DNA from: Flavobacteriaceae bacterium
Lineage (GTDB): Bacteria; Bacteroidota; Bacteroidia; Flavobacteriales; Flavobacteriaceae
Assembly (NCBI GenBank): GCA_002691645.1
Contig: NZIP01000027.1
Location: forward strand, 310,384-354,605
Length of the DNA: 44,222 nucleotides
Reading direction: 5' to 3'
The position numbers were made by a program, and so were the translations under genes. The notes beneath the pieces are model-generated. The model did no database searches, was not told where the DNA came from, and saw only the letters and a list, made by a program, of their open reading frames with translations. Positions 1-7,307 of the stretch are shown piece after piece; position 1 is the first letter of the stretch; every line of letters begins with the position of its first letter.

Positions 1-2
1 TC

Positions 3-140
3 TCTTATAAAGCTTTACTTTACGAACCCAAGAAATTCAATAAGCGTTTGCACAAGTTATATCCTTGGCTCAGTGAATTTAATTTTGAGCCTTCTAAAAA
101 AAAGGTAATGAAGCCGAAAAAACGTGCTGTTAAGCGATAA
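3..140 (+). CDS. C-terminal fragment of an unidentified protein
   Basis: An open frame enters from the left edge and ends at TAA 138-140, giving 45 residues. The visible part is basic: it contains LYEPKKFNKRLHKLYPW, then a lysine/arginine-rich tail ending KKRAVKR. Nothing in it is diagnostic of a family, and no function is assigned. It is followed by about 118 bp holding the promoter of the next operon, so it is the last gene of its own unit. The basic tail could suggest nucleic acid contact, but this is only a guess from composition. Confidence 0.6.
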   Translation, partial: SYKALLYEPKKFNKRLHKLYPWLSEFNFEPSKKKVMKPKKRAVKR

Positions 141-180
141 ATTATTCTGCGCCTAGCACCTTTATACTTTTCTTATTTAA

Positions 181-193
181 AATTAGTCTAAAT
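181..193. promoter_or_regulatory. Upstream copy of palindromic operator (AATTAGTCTAAAT)
   Basis: This is a near-perfect copy of the palindrome at 241-255, with one mismatch in the left arm. TTAGTCTAAATAAA is shared exactly between 183-196 and 244-257. It lies directly upstream of the candidate -33 element at 198-201. Its centre is about 61 bp from that of the second copy, close to six helical turns, so two bound repressor dimers would face the same side. The AT-rich dyad resembles Fur/DtxR/MntR-class metalloregulator sites in style, but the regulator cannot be named from sequence alone. Confidence 0.55.
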
Positions 194-197
194 AAAT

Positions 198-228
198 TTT
201 GTGGAAATAAAATGTTCTCTTAAATTTG
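198..228 (+). promoter_or_regulatory. Bacteroidota-type promoter of the TonB receptor operon
   Basis: TTTG at 198-201 is followed by a 19-bp spacer and TAAATTTG at 221-228. This matches the Bacteroidota -33/-7 consensus (TTTG, about 19 bp, TAnnTTTG) exactly. Transcription would begin near 234-236, upstream of the GTG start at 259. The promoter is flanked on both sides by the palindromes at 181-193 and 241-255. Confidence 0.6.
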
Positions 229-240
229 TTCTTCTATTTA

Positions 241-255
241 TATTTAGTCTAAATA
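241..255. promoter_or_regulatory. Palindromic operator TATTTAGTCTAAATA
   Basis: This is a perfect 15-bp palindrome with 7-bp arms and one central base. It lies just downstream of the predicted transcription start and four bases before the GTG start codon at 259. A protein bound here would block early elongation and cover the ribosome entry region. Together with the copy at 181-193 it suggests tight repression of the receptor operon, plausibly in response to iron or another metal because the first gene is FecA-like. Confidence 0.6.
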
Positions 256-258
256 AAA

Positions 259-2475
259 GTGAAAAACACCCTCAACCTACTGCTAATTTATTTATCATTT
301 ACCTTACTTCATTCTCAGCAAAATGATAGTATTCTTGTTCAAGAATTAGACGAAATCATCTTAAAATCGAATACTATATTGGGAAATGAGTTCGTGGCAA
401 AAAATCGTACAGGTTCAGCGTACTATATTACCCCTCAAGAACTCAAAGCACTTAATTATACTGATATCAACAGGGTGTTATCTAAAGTACCTGGAGTGAA
501 CTTTTACGAGGAAGATGGCTTTGGATTAAGACCTAATATTTCTCTTCGAGGAACTTCTCCAGAGCGCAGTGCCAAAATAACCCTAATGGAAGATGGTGTG
601 CTTATTGCTCCTGCTCCATATAGTGCTCCTGCAGCTTATTATTTTCCGACAATTATGCGTATGCAAGCGGTAGAAATATTAAAAGGCTCTAGCCAAATTC
701 ACTACGGACCGTTTACTTCTGGTGGTGCCATCAATATGGTCAGTAAGTCTATTCCTGAAAATTTTCAGGTACAGTTACAATCTATGGCTGGGAGTTTTGA
801 ATCCCTTCAATTTCGATCAAGTATCGGAAATTCTACTGAAAAATTCGGATATCTCATCGAAGTGCTCAATCACCAATCCTCAGGCTTTAAAAATTTAGGT
901 CAAAATCAAAATACAGGTTTTGATTTATACGATGTTAGTTCTAAACTTAATTTTAGCTTACCTAAATTGTGGGGTGCAAGACAGGATGTTTCTTTAAAAT
1001 ATCACATTTATGACGAGAGATCAAATGAAACTTATGCAGGGCTAAGCATTTCAGATTTTGAGAAAACACCTTTTGATAGATACGCTGGTTCTCAGATTGA
1101 TCAAATGAATGCCCAGCAAACTCAATTTGTACTTACCCACACCCTTTCAATTTCAGAGAACTTTAAGCTTATTACTCATGCCTACGATAATAGAGTTCTG
1201 AGAAACTGGTACAAGCTTGATGATGTTGTGGTTGCAGATGACAAACAAAAGCTCTCCAAAGTTATAGGAGACCCTGAGCTTTACGCTGCTCATTATGATT
1301 TGCTCAGAGGAGAGCGCAATTCTTTGGCCGAAGACGCTCTATTGGTCAAAGCCAACAACAGGGTATACAACGCTAGCGGCATACAAACTAAGTTTGATTT
1401 GCACTGGTATGGTCAAAACAATTCTTTTCACGATATCGAAATCGGCCTTCGATTTCACCGCGATGAAGAAGACCGCTTTCAATGGGAGGATGCCTATGCT
1501 ATAGAAAACGGTCTTATGCAAATTGCAACTGACGGAATTCGTGGCAATCAAGGGAATCGAATTTCCTATGCAGAGGCTTTAGCGAGCTACGTGAGTTACA
1601 AGTACAAAAGAAATGGCTTAACCTTGACGCCAGGTCTTCGATTTGAAAACATTAAATTATTTAGAGACGATTTTGGAAAAGACAATCCCAATCGCTTAGA
1701 AGAGGGACTTAGTAGTCGTTCTAACAACATCCAAGTCTTTATACCAGGAATGGGCTTCAATTATACCATAACTGAAAATGCTTCAGTATTCGGAGGAGTG
1801 CACAAAGGCTTTTCTCCATCGGGAAGTGATCCCAATGAAAAAGCAGAATCTTCAGTAAACTACGAATTGGGAAGTCGTTTTGGTTTTGGTTCATTTAGTG
1901 GTGAACTCGTTGGTTTTTTCAACGATTATTCAAACCTTCTTGGTAACGACTTAGCTGCAAGTGGAGGTACTGGAACAGGTGATTCTTTTAATGCAGGAGA
2001 GACCAATGTTTCAGGAATAGAAGTACTACTCAACTACAAAATGCGTCTAAGTGATAAACTCAGCTTACCCTTTAGTTTCTCTTATACACTTACAGATGCT
2101 ATTTTTCAAAATGACTTTGGAAGCAGCGAAGATCTTTGGCGAGAGGTTCGGCAAGGAGATCGTGTGCCATTCATTCCTCAGCATCAATTCAATTTGAGTG
2201 CTGCATTGAAACACGATCGATTTGATTTGAATTGGAATTTGAGATACAACGGAGATTTTAATACTCAAGCTTTTGCAGATTTTAATAATACATCTAAAAT
2301 TAAAGCCTACACTGTGCTCGATTTTAGTGCAGCCTATGCATTGAATTCTAACTGGAGATTAAAGGCCAATGTCATTAATATGACCGATGAGGTTTATGCC
2401 GTTTCCATTGTGCCTGCAGGACTTCGTCCAGGTCATCCTTTTGGAGCATTTATCGGTTTTGAATTTTTAAATTGA
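259..2475 (+). CDS. FecA-like TonB-dependent outer-membrane receptor
   Basis: This 738-residue outer-membrane receptor is predicted to import a ferric chelate or related ligand using TonB energy. It begins at GTG 259, which places a Sec signal peptide (hydrophobic core LNLLLIYLSFTLL, then HSQQ) right at the N-terminus. The plug domain covers about residues 30-170 and contains SKVPGVNFYEEDGFGLRPN, the FecA-type stretch around LMEDGVLIAPAPYSAPAAYYFP (about residues 105-125), and VEILKGSSQIHYGP. The remainder is a beta-barrel ending in GAFIGFEFLN with a C-terminal aromatic pattern. Length is normal for FecA/COG4772 receptors, and the SusC-type N-terminal carboxypeptidase-like extension is absent. 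It is the first gene of an operon with the 4-TM protein and the HhH lipoprotein. Iron dicitrate specificity is an inference; other metal chelates are possible. Confidence 0.9.
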   Translation: MKNTLNLLLIYLSFTLLHSQQNDSILVQELDEIILKSNTILGNEFVAKNRTGSAYYITPQELKALNYTDINRVLSKVPGVNFYEEDGFGLRPNISLRGTSPERSAKITLMEDGVLIAPAPYSAPAAYYFPTIMRMQAVEILKGSSQIHYGPFTSGGAINMVSKSIPENFQVQLQSMAGSFESLQFRSSIGNSTEKFGYLIEVLNHQSSGFKNLGQNQNTGFDLYDVSSKLNFSLPKLWGARQDVSLKYHIYDERSNETYAGLSISDFEKTPFDRYAGSQIDQMNAQQTQFVLTHTLSISENFKLITHAYDNRVLRNWYKLDDVVVADDKQKLSKVIGDPELYAAHYDLLRGERNSLAEDALLVKANNRVYNASGIQTKFDLHWYGQNNSFHDIEIGLRFHRDEEDRFQWEDAYAIENGLMQIATDGIRGNQGNRISYAEALASYVSYKYKRNGLTLTPGLRFENIKLFRDDFGKDNPNRLEEGLSSRSNNIQVFIPGMGFNYTITENASVFGGVHKGFSPSGSDPNEKAESSVNYELGSRFGFGSFSGELVGFFNDYSNLLGNDLAASGGTGTGDSFNAGETNVSGIEVLLNYKMRLSDKLSLPFSFSYTLTDAIFQNDFGSSEDLWREVRQGDRVPFIPQHQFNLSAALKHDRFDLNWNLRYNGDFNTQAFADFNNTSKIKAYTVLDFSAAYALNSNWRLKANVINMTDEVYAVSIVPAGLRPGHPFGAFIGFEFLN

Positions 2476-2477
2476 TA

Positions 2478-2888
2478 ATGGCTCTATCTGAATTGCGCTT
2501 AATTCGAATCACTATTGCTGCTCTAATTCTAGGGCTTATGCTAGAGTTGTGGCTTATTGAGCACTATGAAGATTTGCTTCAATTCACCCCGCTGTTCTGT
2601 GTTGCTTTAGCCTCAATTTTGCTAGTTGCAGATCGCTATTCCAATGCCAGATGGATTCGCCTCGCCTTTAAAGGACTTTTAGTGATCAATGCCTTTTGCG
2701 CGTTACTTGGTGTTTATTTACACCTCAAGGCAAATTTTGAATTTGAAAAAGAAATCTATACCAACGAAACAACAATCAATTTGCTGATTAATAGCTTCTC
2801 AGGTGCATTACCTGTATTTGCTCCTGGAAGTTTACTCATTCTTTCCCTCTTGGGAATACTTTATTTACAATTAACATCAAAAAATTAA
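2478..2888 (+). CDS. Small four-helix inner-membrane protein
   Basis: This protein of about 136 residues has four strongly hydrophobic segments: roughly residues 9-27 (ITIAALILGLMLELW), 35-50, 63-84 and 112-132. A TTG at 2472 overlaps the receptor stop, but ATG at 2478, three bases after that stop, is the more natural start. It follows the receptor almost without a gap and precedes the HhH lipoprotein by 4 bp, so the three genes are co-transcribed. No catalytic motif is visible. Its position suggests an inner-membrane partner of the uptake system, but the family is not recognised and no transport function should be assumed. Confidence 0.75.
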   Translation: MALSELRLIRITIAALILGLMLELWLIEHYEDLLQFTPLFCVALASILLVADRYSNARWIRLAFKGLLVINAFCALLGVYLHLKANFEFEKEIYTNETTINLLINSFSGALPVFAPGSLLILSLLGILYLQLTSKN

Positions 2889-2892
2889 TTCA

Positions 2893-3552
2893 ATGAAAAA
2901 TCAATTAACCCTTGCGTTAAGTGCTCTTTTAGTATTGTCTTCTTGTGACTTTAAGAAAGAGGAATCGAAAACAGAAGCCAAAGAAGAGGTTCAAAGCAAA
3001 GCAGTAACAACAGCTATCTTATTAAATGCAAATTTAGCCTCAGAAGCCTCTTTATTAGGAGCTGGATTATCTCAGGAGGTAGTCACTGAAATTATGAACG
3101 AGCGTCCATTTTTAGCGTTTGAAAGCTTTGTAGAAGTTTTAGGAGCTTCTTCTGATTTAGATGCTGTGTTTACAAAGGTTTTTGTGCCTTTAAATATCAA
3201 TGATACAGCTGAAGATACCTTTAAACTCATACCAGGAGTCGGAGATCGTATGGCACATGAGTTTGAGGAATACAAGCCTTATGTCAATTTGAATCAGTTT
3301 AGAAAAGAAATCGGAAAATACGTCGATGAGCAAGAAGTTGCTCGTTTAGAGCAGTACATCTTTGTTCCGATAGAGCTCAATACGGCTCAAGAAGATGACA
3401 TTAAGAATTTACCTGGTGTAGGTTCAAAAATGACGCACGAATTCTTGGAATACCGTCCCTATGAAAATATGGCACAGTTCAATAAGGAAATTGGAAAATA
3501 TGTGGATGAGGCTGAGTTGAGTAGATTAGCACGTCTGGTTTATCTGCATTAA
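2893..3552 (+). CDS. Lipoprotein with tandem helix-hairpin-helix (ComEA-like) repeats
   Basis: This 219-residue SPII lipoprotein has lipobox LVLSSC with Cys at about residue 18, followed by a Glu/Lys-rich linker. Three consecutive repeats follow. The first is degenerate (about residues 45-98); the other two are well conserved, each running LN(T/D)A..(D/F)..K.(L/I)PGVG.(R/K)M.HEF.EY(R/K)PY, then QF.KEIGKYVDE. PGVG is the hairpin of the HhH fold known from ComEA and DNA-repair proteins. Here it sits in a membrane-anchored periplasmic or surface protein rather than in a cytoplasmic enzyme. It is the last gene of the metal-box-controlled TonB receptor operon. Whether it binds DNA, protein or another ligand is unknown. 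Confidence 0.8.
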   Translation: MKNQLTLALSALLVLSSCDFKKEESKTEAKEEVQSKAVTTAILLNANLASEASLLGAGLSQEVVTEIMNERPFLAFESFVEVLGASSDLDAVFTKVFVPLNINDTAEDTFKLIPGVGDRMAHEFEEYKPYVNLNQFRKEIGKYVDEQEVARLEQYIFVPIELNTAQEDDIKNLPGVGSKMTHEFLEYRPYENMAQFNKEIGKYVDEAELSRLARLVYLH

Positions 3553-3601
3553 GCCACTTTAGTAATCTTTAAAAAGCGCAAGAAAGTTTTATCTTCGTTT
3601 T

Positions 3602-4483
3602 ATGATGAAGGGTATTGTTCTTGCGGGGGGATTAGGCACACGTCTGCATCCCATTACAAAAGGAATCTCTAAACAGCTGCTACCTGTTTACGACAAGCCG
3701 ATGATTTATTATCCGATATCGGTCTTAATGATGGCTGGTATTAGAGAGGTACTTATCATCTCGACCCCTGATGATTTGGGAGGCTTTAAAAAGTTATTGG
3801 GTGATGGTTCAGACTTGGGAATGTCTTTTGTTTATGGAGAACAAGCCAAACCTGAGGGCCTAGCCCAGGCATTTATTATTGGAGCTTCTTTTATTCAAAC
3901 AGACCCGGTTTGTCTCATATTAGGAGATAATATTTTTTACGGAAGTGGATTACAAGAGAAAATGCAGAGGGCTTGTGAGTTAGCTTCTAAAAGAGATGAC
4001 CCTAAGGCTACGGTTTTTGGTTACTATGTAAACAACCCAGGTCGTTATGGAGTAGCCGAATTTAACGCCGAAAACAAGGTCATATCTATAGAAGAAAAAC
4101 CACTTGAGCCCAAGTCTAATTACGCCATTACAGGTCTATACTTTTATCCAAATAGCGTTATTGAAATTGCCAAAACGATTGAACCCTCAGCTCGAGGTGA
4201 ATTGGAAATCACATCGGTCAATGAACGTTTTTTGCAGCAAAACGAATTACATTGTGAACTTCTAGAAAGGGGTTATGCTTGGCTAGATACAGGTACAATA
4301 GACGCTTTATCTCAAGCTTCTGATTTTGTTGAGGTTATTGAAAAGAGACAGGGTTTAAAAGTAGCAGCCTTAGAAGAGGTCGCCTATGAAATGGGTTTTA
4401 TTACTAAAGAAGAAGCGATTAAATTGGCTGAGGCGCTAGAGCATTCTGCCTATGGACAGTATTTGATAGAACGATTTAAATAA
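3602..4483 (+). CDS. rfbA: Glucose-1-phosphate thymidylyltransferase
   Basis: This enzyme converts glucose-1-phosphate and dTTP to dTDP-glucose, the first step toward dTDP-rhamnose and other deoxysugars. The nucleotide-binding signature [16 protein letters not shown] is at the N-terminus, followed by [16 protein letters not shown], the metal-binding region [10 protein letters not shown] and [12 protein letters not shown]. The 293 residues match the usual RfbA length of about 290. Two ATG codons are adjacent (3602 and 3605) and either could be used. The rfbB gene follows after 8 bp. Genes rfbC and rfbD are not in the window, so the final sugar cannot be stated. Confidence 0.95.
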   Translation: MMKGIVLAGGLGTRLHPITKGISKQLLPVYDKPMIYYPISVLMMAGIREVLIISTPDDLGGFKKLLGDGSDLGMSFVYGEQAKPEGLAQAFIIGASFIQTDPVCLILGDNIFYGSGLQEKMQRACELASKRDDPKATVFGYYVNNPGRYGVAEFNAENKVISIEEKPLEPKSNYAITGLYFYPNSVIEIAKTIEPSARGELEITSVNERFLQQNELHCELLERGYAWLDTGTIDALSQASDFVEVIEKRQGLKVAALEEVAYEMGFITKEEAIKLAEALEHSAYGQYLIERFK

Positions 4484-4491
4484 AGCTAAAA

Positions 4492-5571
4492 ATGGCTGGC
4501 GAAAAAAGAACAATTTTGATTACAGGAGGCGCGGGATTTATTGGTTCTCATCTGGTTCGTCACTGGTTAAAAAACCATCCTCAAGATATTGTACTCAATT
4601 TAGATGCACTGACCTATGCCGGAAATTTAGCCAATACAGAAGATTTTAAATGGTATACCAATTATCACTTTGTTCAAGGCTCAATTACAGATGAGCCTTT
4701 AATCAATGAACTTTTTGAGCAGTATAAGTTTGATTGGGTTTTCAACTTAGCGGCTGAATCACACGTTGATCGTTCTATACACGATCCTTTGTCGTTTGTT
4801 CAAACCAACGTTTTAGGTACAACGGTGCTTTTACAGGCTTGCGTGAAGTACTGGTCATTATCTGATCAAGACTTATCTTCAAAAAAGCATTTATTTTATC
4901 AAATTTCAACCGATGAGGTGTATGGAAGCTTGTCTGCAGGAGCCTATTTTACAGAAACTTCGAATTACGCACCAAACTCACCTTACTCTGCTACCAAAGC
5001 GGCGGCTGATCACTTAGTTCGATCCTATCACAACACGTATAATTTGCCTGTACTGATTTCGAATTGCTCTAATAATTTTGGCCCTTTTCAGTTTCCTGAG
5101 AAGTTAATTCCTTTGATGATTTTAAATGCTATAGCAGAAAAAAAACTTCCTGTATATGGCGATGGTAGACAGATGCGAGACTGGTTATTTGTAACAGAAC
5201 ACTGTAAGGCTATTGATGTCATTGCCCACAAAGGGAAATTGGGAGAAACCTACTTGGTAGGAGGAAATAATGAGTATCACAATATAGATCTCGTACACCT
5301 TATTGCTGAAATAATTGATCAAAAATTAGATCGAAAAAAAGGAACTACTGCAGCCCTTATTGAATTTGTTCAAGATAGGCCTGGTCATGATCTAAGATAT
5401 GCTATTGATGCTTCAAAAATTGAGCGTGAATTGGGCTTTAGCCCCGGTCAAAATTTTGAAGAAAAACTCAAAGAAACTGTTGACTGGTATTTAGCCAATC
5501 CGCAATGGATCAACGATGTAATCTCAGGTGAATACAGACGGTTTTACCAGTTGAATTACGGCACAAATTGA
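4492..5571 (+). CDS. rfbB: dTDP-glucose 4,6-dehydratase
   Basis: This NAD-dependent short-chain dehydrogenase-type enzyme makes dTDP-4-keto-6-deoxyglucose from dTDP-glucose. The Rossmann motif is GGAGFIGSHLVRH (about residues 12-24). NLAAESHVDRSI, STDEVYGS (the TDE catalytic segment) and the YxxxK pair in YSATKAAADH are all intact, as is NCSNNFGPFQFPEKLIPL. The length of 359 aa is normal. It lies 8 bp after rfbA and 6 bp before the HMA-domain gene, so all three are probably one transcript feeding cell-surface polysaccharide synthesis. Confidence 0.95.
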   Translation: MAGEKRTILITGGAGFIGSHLVRHWLKNHPQDIVLNLDALTYAGNLANTEDFKWYTNYHFVQGSITDEPLINELFEQYKFDWVFNLAAESHVDRSIHDPLSFVQTNVLGTTVLLQACVKYWSLSDQDLSSKKHLFYQISTDEVYGSLSAGAYFTETSNYAPNSPYSATKAAADHLVRSYHNTYNLPVLISNCSNNFGPFQFPEKLIPLMILNAIAEKKLPVYGDGRQMRDWLFVTEHCKAIDVIAHKGKLGETYLVGGNNEYHNIDLVHLIAEIIDQKLDRKKGTTAALIEFVQDRPGHDLRYAIDASKIERELGFSPGQNFEEKLKETVDWYLANPQWINDVISGEYRRFYQLNYGTN

Positions 5572-5577
5572 CAAGTC

Positions 5578-6285
5578 ATGAATGAAATCACTTATAACAT
5601 TGAGGGTATGACCTGTATGGGCTGCGTCAAAGGAGTAGAACAAAAGTTAATGAGTGTAGATGAAATTCAATCTGCAGCTATTGACCTTAAAAGTGGTGAG
5701 GCTAAAATCACCGCATCGTCTGTGACCTTGTCACTTGAAGTACTGCAAGAAACCTTGGGTTCAAAATATCAAATTTCTTCACCCAAAATGTATCGAGAGG
5801 TGTCGGCAGGCATTCCTTCAAAATGGATACAGCTCAAACCACTTTTTTTAATTTTTGGGTATTTGCTAGTTACTTCTGTGTTATTGCATTGGAAGACCGA
5901 AGATTACAATGCTATGATGCTCGATTTCATGGGGCTTTTTTACGTAGTATTTAGTTTTTTCAAGTTTCTTGATCTAAAAGGATTTCACGCTTCATTTCAA
6001 ATGTACGATCCACTGGCCAAAAGAATCTCTATCTATGGTTGGGTTTACCCTGTTATAGAACTCGCACTAGGACTTTGCTTTTTAATGCGCTTTCAACTGA
6101 ATTTGGCTTTAGTTCTAACCCTTTTAATCTTAGGTTTAACTACTATTGGTGTTTCTAGAGTATTACTGCAAAAACGTCAAATTCAATGTGCTTGTTTAGG
6201 AACAGCGCTAAAACTACCTATGACCGAGGCAACTTTTATCGAGAATGCGGTTATGATTGCTATGGCCCTTTTTATGCTCAGCTAA
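5578..6285 (+). CDS. Heavy-metal-associated domain fused to a MauE-like membrane domain
   Basis: This 235-residue protein has two parts. Residues 1-70 form an HMA ferredoxin-like metal-binding domain with GMTCMGC (Cys13 and Cys16), as in CopZ and the N-termini of copper ATPases. The rest has about four transmembrane segments and ends with CACLGTALKLPMTEATFIENAVM, typical of MauE/DoxX-like redox-associated membrane proteins. The likely role is handling copper or another soft metal at the inner membrane, perhaps linked to thiol redox. It sits 6 bp after rfbB, which looks like positional read-through rather than a pathway link. It converges with the SIMPL gene with no gap. Confidence 0.8.
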   Translation: MNEITYNIEGMTCMGCVKGVEQKLMSVDEIQSAAIDLKSGEAKITASSVTLSLEVLQETLGSKYQISSPKMYREVSAGIPSKWIQLKPLFLIFGYLLVTSVLLHWKTEDYNAMMLDFMGLFYVVFSFFKFLDLKGFHASFQMYDPLAKRISIYGWVYPVIELALGLCFLMRFQLNLALVLTLLILGLTTIGVSRVLLQKRQIQCACLGTALKLPMTEATFIENAVMIAMALFMLS

Positions 6286-6987
6286 TCAATTCAGAGCGAA
6301 GTTTACATTTAAACTTGCACTGACCCTGATTTTTTCAAATTCAATTTGTAGTGTTTCTTCAAGTGCTTCTTCTTTCATTGCACTCATTTGCAATTTCATT
6401 TTTCTGTTGTAATACACAGGATTGCTGTTGCTGTTAAAATCTGAAATATAGAGGGCCTTACCAACAGACTGACCAAGAGGTTTTGCCATGGCTTCAGCTT
6501 GTTCTTTGGCTCTTAAAATCGCCTTGCTTTTGAGTTGTATTCTAAGTGTATCCATTGCCGAATACGAGGTTTTAATCAAATTCACATTTGAGATTCCAGC
6601 GCGCTCTAAAGCGGTGATGACCCTACCTGCTGTCACTGCGTCATATACTTCTAATTCATAAGACTTTGATTTTTTAATGTCTTGACGACGTAAAATGTAG
6701 TTTTTAAAGTTGCTGCTTAAATCGGTGAGCTTGAGTTGTTTTGTAATATCAATCCCCAAATTTTCTAAAGTTTTGCCCATTTTTAATTCCAGGCTTTCTA
6801 CATTGGTTTTTCTGCTGTGATCTTCCTCAGAGATAAAAATGCCTAAGGTAATTCGGTTGGGAACTACAAGAGTGTCAACCATTGCTCTGGTCTCGATATA
6901 AGCTTGATCGATAAAATTCTTTTGCTGTGCTTGAAGCACTATCATTTGACTTAGCATTAGCGCGGTAAATAAGATACTTTTTTTCAT
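6286..6987 (-). CDS. Secreted SIMPL-domain (DUF541) protein
   Basis: This 233-residue protein has a Sec signal peptide (MKKSILFTALMLSQMIVLQAQQ). The body matches the SIMPL/DUF541 fold in style: an N-terminal strand region with a long helix (EDHSRKTNVESLELKMGKTL), a central segment ending VITALERAGISNVNL, and the helix AKEQAEAMAKPLGQSVGKAL, which is the family's most recognisable stretch. SIMPL proteins are periplasmic or outer-membrane associated, with poorly defined roles in envelope integrity or oxidative stress. It is transcribed away from the glucan module; the 320-bp divergent gap carries both promoters. Confidence 0.8.
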   Translation of the reverse strand: MKKSILFTALMLSQMIVLQAQQKNFIDQAYIETRAMVDTLVVPNRITLGIFISEEDHSRKTNVESLELKMGKTLENLGIDITKQLKLTDLSSNFKNYILRRQDIKKSKSYELEVYDAVTAGRVITALERAGISNVNLIKTSYSAMDTLRIQLKSKAILRAKEQAEAMAKPLGQSVGKALYISDFNSNSNPVYYNRKMKLQMSAMKEEALEETLQIEFEKIRVSASLNVNFALN

Positions 6988-7247
6988 AGGATTTGAATTT
7001 AATGGTATTGTGATGCGTATATGCTTTTTAAGTTCAAAAAGTGTGCCAAAGGGAAATTGTTATTGCGTATAATTGTCAAAACAAGAAAGAAAGACACCTT
7101 ACAATAACCTTATCATTACCACTACAAAGACTTGTCTTTAGTTGCTGAATGCCTTCTAAAGTCACATTTCAGCGCGAATTTTTGAGAAATTGAAAACTGT
7201 ATATATTTTGTAGTGGGTTATTCTTATTAATTAGGTGTACTCTTTAG

Positions 7248-7262
7248 TATTTTGCTAAAATA
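7248..7262. promoter_or_regulatory. Inverted repeat in the divergent 6988-7307 intergenic region
   Basis: TATTTT and AAAATA at 7248-7262 form a dyad with a 3-bp spacer, 45 bp before the phosphorylase start. It could be an operator for the glucan module. The 320-bp gap is otherwise AT-rich; no consensus promoter with both boxes was found, only the loose TATATTTTG near 7202. A recognisable ribosome site (AAAGGAA) immediately precedes the ATG at 7308. Confidence 0.25.
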
Positions 7263-7307
7263 TTAAGGAAATATTACGCTGTAATTAAATTCAATTTTAT
7301 AAAGGAA

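Noticed and set aside
2472-2477. TTG start for the 4-TM protein
   Set aside because: ATG at 2478 lies in the same frame two codons later and is a more usual start.
7181-7210. Promoter for the phosphorylase (TTTG near 7181, TATATTTTG at 7202)
   Set aside because: The -7 box has an extra T against TAnnTTTG, so the match is weaker than at 198-228 and could be chance in AT-rich DNA.
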